A stretch of DNA of 64,000 nt from Euclidia mi (GCA_944739405.2 OX123190.2:22604807-22668806), one strand, 5' to 3'. Shown: positions 32,113-43,292, counted from the first letter of the stretch. Numbers and translations are program-made. Notes: a model not told the origin generated them from the letters alone.

Positions 32113-32204
32113 CTAGGCTATTGTTAACATTGAAACATTCGTAAGTATAAATATATGATACTATGAGTAACCCATCTTTTCCACTTCATCATCCTCTTCA
32201 CGTT

Positions 32205-32445
32205 ATCCTAATCTGAGCCCAGGGTCCGCTTTCTAGTCTAACCGGATTTGACTGAATATTAGCTTTTCCATGGAGCGACTGCCTGTCTGACCTCCGCAAT
32301 CCAAAGAGATAACGATATACCTTGGTTCAGCCTAATGTCAGTTTACTCATAGGTAACCTCCTATAACGACAGTCAAAGATCTTCATGACAGCCGGGGCCG
32401 ACTGCTTAACGTGATCTCCTAGGCACGAGACAAGCAATAATTTAC
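32205..32445 (-). mobile_element. SINE family C, copy 2
   Basis: The same body words as the copy at 31772 (GATCTTCATGACAGCC, ATGGAGCGACTGCCTGTCTG on the plus strand). Its 5' part overlaps the start of the 647 bp inverted arm, so the arm boundary lies inside SINE sequence. Confidence 0.8.
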
Positions 32446-33078
32446 AATTCAATATAATTATATTATATCTACTTATACCTAATTAAATGAAGTCGGCAGC
32501 GTTGCATTCCTTAAATAATAGATGGCGTTAGCCGCCACATATTTGATTGACGTCGCCATCTTAGTCTGTAAAATGTACTCTGTGTTGCGAATGCAAACAT
32601 CAAGCGCAAGCGCGAGCCTTCAACTGACTAGTGTTGTCCTTAGATTATACTCTAACACAATCGATAGCGTTGCTCCATTCTGAGTTATCGATAGTAGTTT
32701 TAATATTACTTACAATATATAAATAGCTTTACTACATCATTTGACGTCGGTAGTAATACTATCGGTAGTTTTTATCGAGAGTAACCATGTTCACGACAAT
32801 TCTAGTCATAAAGTCTACTATCGAAACTATTGATAGCACATAACAGAGCTACAGTAATCGATGCTTCGATACTTTATTTTGTAATTGTTTAAGACCCTTA
32901 TAATGCATACATTATAATATTATAACGTGACATTTTAAAAACATGTTATTCAGTAATGTGGCGGCTGAATGTGACATAATGTGGACGTGTTCCATAACCC
33001 AAGTAAAGCAACTAAAGAGCCAATAACCTGTGTTACTGCTATAAGTACATTTTATAGAGCAGTTTATAAATTAAACAT
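32432..33078 (+). repeat. Left arm of a 647 bp inverted duplication
   Basis: Pairs with 36310-36956 over its whole length with only scattered substitutions and small indels. It contains several ATCGATAG-type words and an AGATGGCG-like word. No protein frame is convincing. Confidence 0.92.
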
Positions 33079-33246
33079 TGAATTTTTTAGGTCCCACGTA
33101 ATAGGATGCAAATACATCAGAGACACAGACTCTGTGCTGCTACTGAGAATTCGGAAAAACCCAGTAACACTTTTGCCCGACCCGGGAATCGAACCCGGGA
33201 CCTCCGATCAGTAGTCGCATACGCTATCCTCTGGACCACGGAGACA
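33079..33246 (-). mobile_element. tRNA-derived SINE, family B (head and body)
   Basis: On the minus strand the A box TGGTCCAGAGG and B box GGTTCGATTCC are clear. The body continues TTTTTCCGAATTCTCAGTAG and ends TATTACGTGGGACCTAAA. The 5' and 3' arms of the tRNA part do not pair, so this is not a functional tRNA gene. It lies directly inside the left arm's inner end. Confidence 0.85.
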
Positions 33247-33409
33247 GTAATCATTACCTTTTTTATTTAATTAATTCTTTATTTTTAATTAAAACAAATG
33301 CTTTAAATGTAACTTAACTAAAACCAATATGTAGCGATAGAATCCGTAAACCGTATTTTGATTTTAACCTGAATAATTTTTGCATCATAATAATCATTAT
33401 TAGACAAAA

Positions 33410-33505
33410 AACTTATAACGTGGGACTAAAGTATATCTGGCGAAAAGTGGGTGTAGAAATACAACTCTGCTACCCCTTCGGGGATAAAAGGCGTGACGAT
33501 ATGTA
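33410..33505 (+). mobile_element. SINE family B (body end and tail)
   Basis: ACGTGGGACTAAAGTATATC, GTGGGTGTAGAAATACA, CTACCCCTTCGGGGAT and AGGCGTGACG follow the order seen at 41886-42075, in the opposite orientation. Confidence 0.7.
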
Positions 33506-34045
33506 TGCTGCCGCCCATACGATAATCACAGTAAGTCACATTTTTGTCGATATTGAGTTAAGTACATATTCAGAAAGTAGAGATCGAGATCTACAATTAT
33601 GTATATTCAGAATTTGAAAATGTGGCTTACATCAAGAAATAAGATTAAGCATAATTTCAGTAAGACACGATAGGCGCTAAGGTGCACTTATTATGAATGC
33701 AGTATGGGCACATACGGTTGAATTTTGCATAAAGTTAAATCAATTTACCTAGGTTTTACTACAGTAAGCAATCTTACTATAAATATTATAAAGTTACGAT
33801 TTTATTACACCAAGTACGACTTAAACATATTAACAGTAAGTGGCACTTGTCGTTACTATATTAAGTAATTGAAATAAAACATACTATTGCATTATCTTAG
33901 CATAACAACAGCAAGTAGAACTTATTGTGATTATGTTTAGGAATACCTCATATTATGTGTAGACTTGTCTAGAACAAATAAGGTAAGTGCATTACTTACT
34001 GCATATATTTTAAGATTTTTAAGGCGTTTAGTTCGTCGCGTCGTT

Positions 34046-34279
34046 GTCCGTGTGGTGACGGATTAAGAATACGAATTGTCACCACCCCATATCATCCCAT
34101 GGGTGACGTAAGAGCCGACAGAGGGAGTATATCATGCAGAGAACAGCACTGTAAAGGAAGGAAAACTTGATACAAACCCTGTACCAACCCGCTTGGCCAG
34201 CGTGGTATAGTAGGCCAATTCCTCCTTTCAAAGGAGAGGCCTAGTCGAGCAGTGGACTATTAAAGGCTGATGATGATGA
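34046..34279 (+). mobile_element. SINE family A, copy 3
   Basis: Full plus-strand copy: GTCCGTGTGGTGACGGATT head, TTGGCCAGCGTGGTATAGTA middle and a tail of AGCAGTGGACTATTAAAGG with TGA repeats. Confidence 0.92.
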
Positions 34280-34324
34280 GTTCGTCGCACCTAACCCCAG
34301 GCACTAGCTGTTGATAATAATATT

Positions 34325-34740
34325 TGATTTATTTCTCGGGATCTAAAACTTCGGGATTTTAAACTTTCGACCAAACAACCATTCGGCGTTTCAATTATCG
34401 GGATTTCATCCATCGGTATTTTAAAATTCGGTATTTTAAAATTCGGTCTTTTAAAATTCGGGATTTTGATACGTACCCATTTAAACATTATGTCTAATAA
34501 TCATTTTGGTGTTTAAATATTATGTCTAATTATTATTATGACAATTAAAAATATGAAAAACAATACGTATGGCACTCGTATCTTATGGTATCTAAGTTTC
34601 GGGCAATTAAAAGTATGTCATGTCTTTTAGGGCAAACAAAACTTTCGGGCAAATGAAATTCGGGTACCTAAATGAAATTCGGGAATTTGAGATTATGGTT
34701 TATAATCTTCGGGTAAACAATAGACAACCCTTAAACTTTC
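34325..34740. repeat. Degenerate TTCGGG-rich minisatellite
   Basis: TTTTAAAATTCGGTATT-like units of about 16 bases are tandem at 34405-34460. TTCGGG words then recur irregularly to about 34710 among AT-rich filler. The Pro/Lys-rich minus-strand frame 34291-34488 is a translation of the array. Confidence 0.7.
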
Positions 34741-35875
34741 TAATTGTAACTTTGAAAAATATATTTGTAAGCCTACATTTTACTAGTCATTAAAAACACT
34801 TTTAAGGTATTTTTAAACTTCTACAAATAGGTTATAAAACTAATTAAATGAATGATAGGACTGATGAAGAATAATTTGTAAGACTGATTTGTTTTAGTTA
34901 GTGTAACTAAGATCTCATAATTAATATGAAGATTTTAATTTTTTTTTCTCGTTCTGAAAGGTAAATAAGCCTTATCAGAAATTAAAGTGCCTTTGTCTTT
35001 TTATGTTTTTTGTTGTGTATAAAGAAGTACAACTAATAGTTTAATAAGAGTTTTATGGAAAATCTATAAACGTGTTATGTTTTAGAGATAGTGCTTAGTT
35101 TGTTTAATATTGTTTCATGCACGAAGAAGTTTTGTACAAATACGAATGATTACCTTTGGTTCCGTTAAGCCCTTTTTAATGCTATAAATAGTTAAATAAT
35201 AGAACTGATTTTAAAATTTTCTAATTCACAAAGTTATTTGTACTTGTTTTATTAAACTGATCAGGTATGTTTCATTTTCTTACAAGTACTTAATTAAGAA
35301 AAATGTAATTAAAGTTGGTGTCGGTGCTTTATGAGGGATGCTGTAATTTTACGAATTTCTTCTAGCTATAATTACAGTAAGTGCCTAAGTTACTGTAAGC
35401 AAAAAATATAATATTTTTTATTCTATTTAAACATTTATCTTATTTCATAATCTTTGTTACAGTATGTACCTACAACTAAAGATAGTTACAGTAAGTCACA
35501 CACTTACTGTAGTAATAATAAGAAAATGTTTTTATTTATTTTCTTCATTACTTAACATAAATATATTTTTAAGATTCACAACACATATATAACAAGTAAT
35601 TAAAAAATAAAATAGAAGACCTATAAAACATGCCTATATTTACGTTATACATTTGTAAGAACTTAGATTTAATCTATATTGAGGCAGAAATGCTAAAAAT
35701 AAAGAAAAAAACTTTAAGCGCGTTTTTCTCTAAACTGTCTTCAAGGCACTTACTGTGTTTATCACAAGCACGGCAGTATGTATGTATGTATGTTACTAGA
35801 AGTCGCTCACGGCTCCACCCGCGTGGGTATATTTTACCCCCTAACTGTGGGAATTTCCAAATAATTTTATAAAGA
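34741..35875. other. AT-rich spacer, no gene seen
   Basis: Only the ACAGTAAGT words and a (TATG)n run near 35776-35791 stand out. Confidence 0.4.
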
Positions 35876-35965
35876 GCGAGTTGGACTCGCCCATGAAGGG
35901 TTTCGTAATAGCTATCCACTAAACATATTATTTACTAGCTTTTGCCCGTGGCTTCGCACGCGTTA
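35876..35965 (-). mobile_element. Repeat fragments, including a Helitron 3' end
   Basis: GAGCGAGTTGGACTCGCCC matches the end of the 'gggttccgta' repeat at 43240-43265. ACTAGCTTTTGCCCGTGGC at 35934 is the inverse of a GGGCAAAAGCTAGT Helitron 3' terminus. Confidence 0.5.
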
Positions 35966-36044
35966 AGAAGTAATATTATTAATTAGGTATATTTTTGCGG
36001 CTTTGCTTTTGTTTAGCGTTTAGGGCCTACAAAACTTCTTTATA

Positions 36045-36240
36045 GGTCCTCCGCAGACTAGCTTCTTTTAGCATCGGCGACCGGCGATTTTGCAACTGTA
36101 TCGATGCTGCATCGCGTTTTAGCGACTCTCTGCGTTCGGACGCAGCATCGGAATCTCGCATTTTAGCAACTGCTCCGATGCTGCATCGCGATTCCGCCAC
36201 TGCCTGCGTTCGGACGCGGTGATGCTTCATCGGGTCGTCT
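36045..36240. mobile_element. Harbinger-type MITE with about 93 bp tandem units
   Basis: It starts GGTCCTCCGCAGACTAGC and runs parallel to 15446-15545. Two diverged units follow, each with ACTG(T/C)(A/T)(T/C)CGATGCTGCATCGCG and CTGCGTTCGGACGC. No coding content; the minus-strand frame is an artefact. Confidence 0.65.
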
Positions 36241-36256
36241 TTAGTGCTGCCGATCT

Positions 36257-36288
36257 ATAACTATCGATAGTCGACTATCGATAGTTAT
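36257..36288. repeat. 32 bp perfect palindrome
   Basis: Two ACTATCGATAGT units are joined around GTCGAC and the whole is self-complementary with no spacer. Its TATCGATA core matches the DRE element known from Drosophila promoters. Confidence 0.95.
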
Positions 36289-36309
36289 TTGCGTTAATAT
36301 TTTTTACAC

Positions 36310-36956
36310 ATGTTTAATTTATAAACTGCTCTATAAAATGTACTTATAGCAGTAACACAGGTTATTGGCTCTTTAGTTGCTTTACTTGGGTTATGGAACA
36401 CGTCCACATTATGTCACATTCAGCCGCCACATTACTGAATAACATGTTTTTAAAATGTTATGTTATAATATTATAATGTATGCATTGTAAGGGTCTAAAA
36501 CAATCACAAAATAAAGTATCGAAGCATCGATTACTGTAGCTCTGTTATGTGCTATCAATCGTTTCGATAGTAGACTTTATGACTAGAATTGTCGTGAACA
36601 TGGTTACTCTCGATAAAAACTACCGATAGTATTACTACCGACGTCAAATGATGTAGTAAAACTATTTATATATTGTAAGTAATATTAAAATTACTATCGA
36701 TAACTCAGTATGGAGCAACGCTATCGATTGTGTTAGAGTATAATCTAAGGACAACACTAGTCAGTTGAAGGCTCGCGCTTGCGCTTGATGTTTGCATTCG
36801 CAACACAGAGTACATTTTACAGACTAAGATGGCGACGTCAATCAAATAGTTGGCGGCTAACGCCATCTATTATTAAAGGAATGCATCGCTGCCGACTTTA
36901 TTTAATTAGGTATAAGTAGATATAATATAATTATATTGAATTGTAAATTATTGCTT
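36310..36956 (-). repeat. Right arm of the 647 bp inverted duplication
   Basis: Inverse copy of 32432-33078, with the same inner (GTTTAATTTATAAACTG) and outer (AAATTATTGCTT) limits. Outside this limit the SINE C similarity of the left arm does not continue. Confidence 0.92.
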
Positions 36957-37079
36957 CCTATGAAGATTTTTTTATTTAATATTCCTTAACAACTATTATT
37001 ACAGGACTTAAACCTAATGCGATAGTGTGTTCGTTCGCTCTATCAGTAAACATTACTTTTTCAGAATGTTATTTTACCT

Positions 37080-37425
37080 TTTTCAGTCTATTGGAGGTGC
37101 ACAGGGTATCGTTTTTGGATCCGGGCGCACACCAATCACTTTTCGGAATTATGTGCGTATTGAATTACAAATTGTCGCTTGCCCCGTGCTTCGGAGAGTT
37201 AACGTGCTCTCCGAGCCGTCGGTCGGACCCAGCTGTCATGAAGACCATTGACAGTCATTACAGGGAGTCAGTATCTTTGAATAAACTGACACTATTCAAT
37301 ACCATGAAATATAGCTATCGCTTTGGGTTGCGGAGGTCAGACAAGCAGTCGCTAGATTCAAATCCGGTTCGACTAGAAAGCGGACTCCGGGTTCTAACTG
37401 GGATAACGTTAGGAGAATGATGACG
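37080..37425 (+). mobile_element. SINE family C, copy 3
   Basis: Plus-strand copy with a degenerate head (GGGTATCGTTTTTGGATCC), GTCATGAAGACCATTGACAG, GGGTTGCGGAGGTCAGACA and the tail TAACTGGGATAACGTTAGG, ending with TGA words. Confidence 0.85.
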
Positions 37426-37429
37426 TAAA

Positions 37430-37620
37430 ATTTGGTCGGCGTGGTTACAAAGTATAACCATGCCGAATTTCAGCTCTCTAGTGCTTATCAAATAGTCTTC
37501 GGCTTGGCGGTGGCATGTCTTCGTTCAGACATGGCGAAACTATTAGGGTTCCTTGTAGTTTACTACAGAACCCTAAAAAGCGGGATTTTCAAAGCTACAA
37601 AAATGACAGGTAAGTTAATT
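37430..37620. repeat. 'gggttcc' repeat relic
   Basis: AGGGTTCCTTGTAGTTTAC and its near inverse TACAGAACCCT flank a short centre, resembling the common 'agggttccgtac' insect repeat also seen at 43068. Confidence 0.45.
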
Positions 37621-37959
37621 GCATACCGCCGACGCCCTTTAACTCCACAAGGATCGATTCATATACAACATGTAACAAATTTAAATGCACTTCCTGAAAG
37701 TAGTTTGTTCAGAATCGGCTACTGAATCCATTACTGTCATTTTTAATATTGTTTATTTATTATTCTAAAATAATAAAAATAACGTAAATTATAGTCACTC
37801 ATTTATTTCAAAAGTTGAAATATACGAAAATAAACCTTAAGTCAAAGCAGAACGCCTTCTTTTAAAATGCATTTGTTTAATGGTTCGACGTTCGGTCACA
37901 CGAACGTACACATTAGTACAACACAATAGCGGCAAAAGACAATACACACAATCTACCAC

Positions 37960-38383
37960 GAAAATATCTATCATCTATCTTTCGCTTACGTAATAATCAA
38001 CAGGCAAGAGCGAGATGTAATGTGTCGCCCGCGCTGGCCAATGACAAGCGCTGGCGATGCGCTTTGACAAGTTATGACAAGTATCTAGTCATCCATCGGG
38101 AATCTGTCAGCGAGAGTTGCGAAAAAATATTTTAATTGTGTGCATAAAATTGTAATTATCAACATGACGGTGCTGGTGTGGAACGTTCTGCATAATCTTG
38201 ATGTTAACTTGTCGCCCCCGGACTTTTTCACTGTGGGAAAATGTTAAATCACTAGTTTATTGTGAGGAGACAACAAGTGCCTAGGAGTTAAGTTGATACA
38301 TATTAGCTGCTTATGAAACAGTGAAAAGATGTGATGCGTGAGGGAACAGTGAAAGTGGACTAAAATAATGTGATTTTATCCTG
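37960..38383 (+). promoter_or_regulatory. Possible host first exon / promoter
   Basis: A CpG-richer patch holds a CCAAT box (GGCCAATGAC at about 38037). It is followed by a unique-looking region, a 27-codon frame from ATG at 38164, and a strong donor site CT|GTAAGTTA at about 38381. This would suit a 5' UTR exon of a gene lying to the right. No downstream coding exon is visible, so support is weak. Confidence 0.25.
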
Positions 38384-39697
38384 TAAGTTATTTGATTATT
38401 CTATTAATGTAACTATTAATTTACAACTTTAAACACGTCGATCTTGCTTTATTCTCTCACTGATATTCTTTTACTTTATCTATCAATAATGCTAGGTAAC
38501 TAAATAGTCATTTACAATATTATGAAACAATGGATCGTGTGCATGTTATTAACAAACAATAAATAATTTTATACAAAGTCGACTGTCCACTCCAAAGCCG
38601 AAAAGTGTGATGGAAAGAAATAGGTAGTCATATCTTTGGAAATATCAACAGTAGCTGACAAATTACTCAAACATCATTCTTGTAAACCCCACTCTATCAG
38701 AGTGTTGTATAAAGACTAAATTTGAAACATTTTGTTTATATCGTATCGTATTTCGTTCCTATCAGATCGCTGTCGTCTGTTTACCATAGCAACCGTTTCG
38801 TGTGTTTGTGTGCGTGCGCAAATTTATAGTGACCACGCTTTTTACTTTTAAATCGAGTTTATACTTTCTTCAAAAAACAATATTTACGCAAATAAAAAAC
38901 AAAATTCAATGCATCCATTATGATTGTAACAAGTTATTCTAATTGGGGTGTCTGAGGATGTGCGTTATTTCATTTACACGTTGTATAATAATTGCCAAAT
39001 CTACGTATTAGTTCAAAGGTTTCACTCAATTTCCAATATTCCTTCAGTCACCAATAATAGTTCGGTCAAGTTGGCATGATGCGTTACCATGGTGAGCGTA
39101 TCCGGATATAAATCAAGGACAAATATTGACCTTCGCACTCAATTACTAAAGTTTTACAATACATATTATGTTGAGGAACAGTTTCCTAGCGAGTTGTAGT
39201 AATTTGGTTTAATTCATGCTTACTTCTATACCTACTTATTTTAAAATGAAGTCCCCTTTTCATCCTGTCAGTGTATCTGACAGTCTTATAAGAACATGAT
39301 AAATTAAAAAAACCACCGAATGGATTGTTGTACGGTTTTCATCTATAAATAGTGTGAATTCTGAGGAAGGTTTAGGTGGTCTAGTTATTTAGACATATTT
39401 TTTATGAGTCTGTGTCATCCCACTGTAGGGCAAAAGTCTCCTCATTCTTCTTTCATATATAATTTCTATCATGGAATCAATCATTCTTGTGACACGTACA
39501 GTCAACTACGAAAGGTAAACATTATCGATATTTTATCGATGTTTATTCTGTGTAAGCCCATCACTAGTCAAGTTAAAATTAGTGACAAACTACGAAGATT
39601 CTTCGCTAGATTAAAATCAGAAGTCTAAGTGAAGTACATTTAATTATTGAGTTTAACCGCCATTGTAGCGCGAATTCTATGTATGATATACATTCTA
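38384..39697. other. Unassigned stretch
   Basis: No gene is recognised. Around 39405-39440 CATCCCACTGTAGGGCAAAAG resembles the lepidopteran 'ccactgctgggcaaagg' LINE-tail repeat. Confidence 0.4.
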
Positions 39698-39966
39698 AGG
39701 GCCTGTGCAAACCACGTTTTTTATCCTACAGAGCAGTTTGTTGTCGTTTGTATCGATACAAACGCGCCGCACCGGCGCGTCTCTATCGATACACACGCGC
39801 GTCAGTATAGCGTTCGCTCAGATTATTATAACAAAAGGCAGATGGAGCGCATTCATAAAAGTGAGGCATGTTGACAGCTATGTGTGCGTGAAATTTGGCG
39901 ACTGCACTGTACGGACACGAGCGTCTATGTGCGTGTAAAGTTGCCAGATTATGAATAATCTCCCAC
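39698..39966 (+). mobile_element. Harbinger-like MITE, copy 1
   Basis: TAA|GGGCCTGTGCAAACCACG starts the element, with TAA as a Harbinger-type target word. Internal GTATCGATACA and ACGCGCG words repeat. It corresponds in reverse to 57340-57705, including the GGCAGATGGAGCGC word. Confidence 0.65.
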
Positions 39967-40160
39967 TCATCATCATCAGCCTTTAACAGTTCACGGCTGG
40001 ACTAAGACTCTCCTTTGAAAGGAGGAATTGGCCTACTATACCACGCTGGCCAAACGGGTTGGTGTAGGGTTTGTATCAAGTTTTCCTTCTCTTAAAGTGC
40101 TGTTCTCTGCATAATATGCATGATATGGGGTGGTGACATGCCGTATTCTTAATCCGTCAC
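39967..40160 (-). mobile_element. SINE family A, copy 4 (internally deleted)
   Basis: As the other family A copies, but about 35 bases (the TCCGTCGGCTCTTACGACAC part) are missing near 40120. Confidence 0.88.
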
Positions 40161-40212
40161 CCAATCTCCCACTATTTTGCACATAGTTTTGTAATGTTTT
40201 TATGGAAGTTAT

Positions 40213-40640
40213 ATACTAACACTAGCTTTTGCTCGCGGCTTCGCTCACGTTAAATTCGGGGTAACACAAATCTCCTTCATCGTTCGATAGTAATTTTAGT
40301 TTTAATTCTGTTCATAGGGACTAATAAGAAATATAACCGCAAGAAGTATTTAAAAAAATTCTGTAAACAGTATTTTAAGAGCTGCGTAGTCAAAAATGGC
40401 TAAACACGGAACCCTTATAGACGCGCTGTGTCTGTCAGTCTATCCGTATGTCACAGCCACTTTATGCCGAAACTATTCAGTTTACATATTTCAAAATTGG
40501 TAGGTAATTCAAAATATGCATTCTGTGCACCGCTTTACGACGTTATAGAAAATAAAAAAATATTGAATATTAAGGGGGGCTCTTCGGACATGGAACGGAT
40601 GTGGAAAATAGGTCGTTAAAAATTACTTTGAGGTTCCTAA
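40213..40640 (-). mobile_element. Helitron 3' end and 'gggttccgta' repeat relic
   Basis: ACTAGCTTTTGCTCGCGGC at 40213 is the inverse of a GCAAAAGCTAGT Helitron terminus. From 40405 ACGGAACCCTTATAGACGC then CTGTCTGTCAGTCTATCCG belong to the widespread repeat also present at 43068. Confidence 0.5.
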
Positions 40641-40859
40641 AACCGTTGCTTCTCAAAGTCAATCGTTTGAAAGATATACGGTTCCAAAGTGGTAAAATGG
40701 GTGTGTCCCTCTAACTTTTAAAATAAAGAGAGTGACATATCTAAAAAAAAGTATATGCTGTAGATCGTTACAAAAACTTCCAACGAAAATTGGTTTGAAC
40801 GATAGGTAGTCAGCAGTTTTTGAAATAAAGCACATCTTAAAAACCACAAATAAAGATTT

Positions 40860-41060
40860 GTCGTTTATACTTCTTCTTCTTTTTCATGTGCCTCTTCAAT
40901 CGTGAAAGTTGGCCGTCACTTTCTTGAATTCGTCTCTATCTGCAGTCAGCCGGAACAGCTGTTCAACGGAGGCAATGCTGGTCCACTCCCGGATGTTCCG
41001 CATTTCTTGTGACCCTGTACCCAAAAATAGCAGCCCTGCGAGGCACGGCTCCGTCAACTT
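40860..41060 (-). pseudogene. LINE 3' fragment, minus strand
   Basis: The minus strand reads IREWTSIASVEQLFRLTADR then DEFKKVTANFH, the conserved end of a LINE ORF2, followed by a (GAA)n-like tail. Only the last 60 or so codons remain. Confidence 0.6.
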
Positions 41061-41639
41061 GGCTTAATAGACTGAAGCATCTTATTTACATATTCGAATC
41101 ACTTCATTTAAGATAAAATGCCGCTCAGTATTAATAAATCATTTGCCAAATATTTAAATTTGTATTGTTTATGAATGCTCATTTTCTATTTTTTATTCAT
41201 CATCAAGTTTCCGCTTAGACACTAATTCAGTTCCAAAAATAAAAATTACTGCTAGTTTAAATTAAAACGAAGGTCATAACTGACATATTAATATGCTAAC
41301 TTTTACTTATTACGATACTACTTATTACTTGCCAACCCATTATATATGGTATCCACTCTAATTATTTTTGAAACTTGTATTCGTTTTACTTAGATGCTGC
41401 ATTAACACTAGAAGCGCCGAAGATTAAGATCCATGAAAGTTGTTATTAAACCAATTCATTAAGTATTCAGAACATGTTTAATAATCAACTTAAAAAAAAA
41501 TCTTATCTTAACAAACATAAAAGTAACAAAACAAATCATGAATTAAAAATCAAATATTTTTGGTTTGGTCATAAAATCGTGACAACTTACTGAATAATTT
41601 TATTCTTATAAAAAATTAAGTTATCTATAAATTAGTTAA

Positions 41640-42800
41640 TATTATCATTAGAACAAGTAATACATAAATAATATTCTTTATCAGTGCATTTATTGCAGAC
41701 AGCTTTTTGCACATGTGGCACTTCACATATGACTAATTATTTGAGCCTTTCGACTTTACCTGGCACCTTGTCCGTTTTTCTTGTCTCTCCGGTATGTTTG
41801 CCGGAATTACCACAGTAATTGTAGTTTTTCTACTAGTCAAATACTTCTTTCCCAATTGTAATTAAAAGTCTCTGCGTTTAATTTTATTTTATTTATTTAT
41901 CTAAAGACTCACGCCTGTATCCCCGAAGGGGTAGGCAGAGGTGTAACATTACACCCACATTTCGCCAAGAATTTTGTTTAGGTCCCACGTAATAGGGGGC
42001 GAGCCTATTGCCGTACCGGGCACATTACCAGACTCCGAACTACTACTGAGAATTGCCTAACGGGCAAACCTCAGTAGCAGTTTAATTTTAGTTAATAGTT
42101 ATATATAATACAAATATAAATGTAATAAAATTTATACAAATATAAATAAATGCATGGCATTTATACCTGCTAAATCGAACAAATTGTATGTCGTAACGTC
42201 TGGAAGCTGCCTTTACTGTATATTTATGACCCATTTGATTTACGACATCTACTTCAGATTTTGAGCTATTGTAGAATAACACTGCTTCAGGTTTTTCTTT
42301 GAACTTAGGTCTATTGTTACAGCGGGATGCATGGTACTGAGGATTAGGACATTTTTTATTAGATTTAGCCTAATAAACAGTCAACGATGTATTATGTGTG
42401 TGTATATGCCTGTTTTTAGCACAAACGTACTATGTAATTCCTTTTTTGCGTTCTTCACGGAAACGGGTATTTCTCTCCAAGCTCTATTGATAGTGTCTCC
42501 GATACTAGTATTTTTAGATTTCAAATATTCCGCTAGTAAAAGTGATGTAAAAAAATTATCACAAGTAACATTTCTTCCCTCATTGATGTAAGGCTCTATC
42601 AATTTCTTCACAACCCAGACACCTAAACGTTCGTTACTTGGCTTATTTTAATTTTTTCCAAGGTAAAGAAAAGAATTTATTGCGTCATGTTCATCTTTCC
42701 CTACAGCCATCCAAAATTTTTGCCCGTATTTCTTTTTTCAAATATTGACGAGAAAAAAATGACCCAGCGGCAGTTCTAGGTAAAACGTGTTTTTTCCCAA
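41640..42800 (-). pseudogene. piggyBac transposase remnant
   Basis: The minus strand reads GVWVVKKLIEPYINEGRNV then CDNFFTSLLLAEYL around 42625-42520, where the Asp of DNFFTS is one of the catalytic residues. After a break come SKSEVDVVNQMGHKYTV near 42260, containing the next conserved Asp. Cys-rich remains of the C-terminal domain (VKCHMCKKLSA) lie near 41720. A SINE B separates the last two parts. Frames are shifted and the N-terminal third is missing. The enzyme family excises precisely at TTAA. Confidence 0.85.
41886..42075 (-). mobile_element. SINE family B, headless copy inside piggyBac
   Basis: Minus strand: AATTCTCAGTAGTAGTTCGG, TAATGTGCCCGGTACGGC, CCCCTATTACGTGGGACC, GTGGGTGTAATGTTACACC and CGGGGATACAGGCGTGAGTC, then an A/T-rich end. 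Confidence 0.85.
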
Positions 42801-43067
42801 AAGTATTACTGATATAAAGTTGAAAATATTTTAAATTATATAAATGTACGAAATTGCTAAAAGTCAAAAAGTCTCATAAACATAAATTAACAAAGAAAAA
42901 AGTTACATGCAATCAAACTTGCATATGGGACAAAATTGGGACAGCGGTGCTTCTAGTGTTAAATACATGCCTTATAAATAGTGTAACTAAAACGACTTTC
43001 TTTTATATATATAGATTATGGCAGGAATGATTTTTCATTGTAGATACGCGTTACGTTTGCTAATTTT

Positions 43068-43280
43068 AGGGTTCCGTACCTAAAAGCCTATTACTAAGCC
43101 TCCGCTGTCTGTCTGTCCGTCTGTCTGTCACCAGGCGGTATCTCATAAACCGTAATAGCTAAAAAGCTGAATTTCACAAATTATGTATTTCGTAGAAACT
43201 TACAAAGTTTTTAAGTATACATACAAAGAACATGGTACGGAACCCTTCGTGCGCGAGTCCGACTCGCACTTGCCCAATTT
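43068..43280. repeat. 'gggttccgta' insect repeat
   Basis: AGGGTTCCGTACCTAAAAG at the left, CTGTCTGTCTGTCCGTCTG inside and GAGTCCGACTCGCACTTGC at the right. Non-coding; partial relatives occur at 35876 and 40405. Confidence 0.65.
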
Positions 43281-43292
43281 TTTATAATTATA

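Larger units (their letters stand above)
33527..35755. repeat. Dispersed ACAGTAAGT word cluster
   Basis: Exact ACAGTAAGT or its inverse occurs at about 33527, 33833, 35373, 35489, 35502 and 35747. One-base variants lie near 33657, 33769, 33998 and 35391. The pair at 35488-35510 forms a palindrome around CACAC. All lie between the two 647 bp inverted arms. Confidence 0.75.
41406..42958 (-). mobile_element. piggyBac element, internally deleted
   Basis: TTAA target words (41402-41405 and 42959-42962) flank inverted ends CACTAGAAGCGCCG and CGGTGCTTCTAGTG. Minus-strand transposase remnants and a SINE B (41886-42075) lie inside. At 1.55 kb it is shorter than a typical complete element of about 2.4 kb. 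Confidence 0.9.

Noticed and set aside
33170..33246. tRNA gene on the minus strand
   Set aside because: A and B boxes are present, but the acceptor-arm ends do not pair and the sequence continues into a SINE B body.
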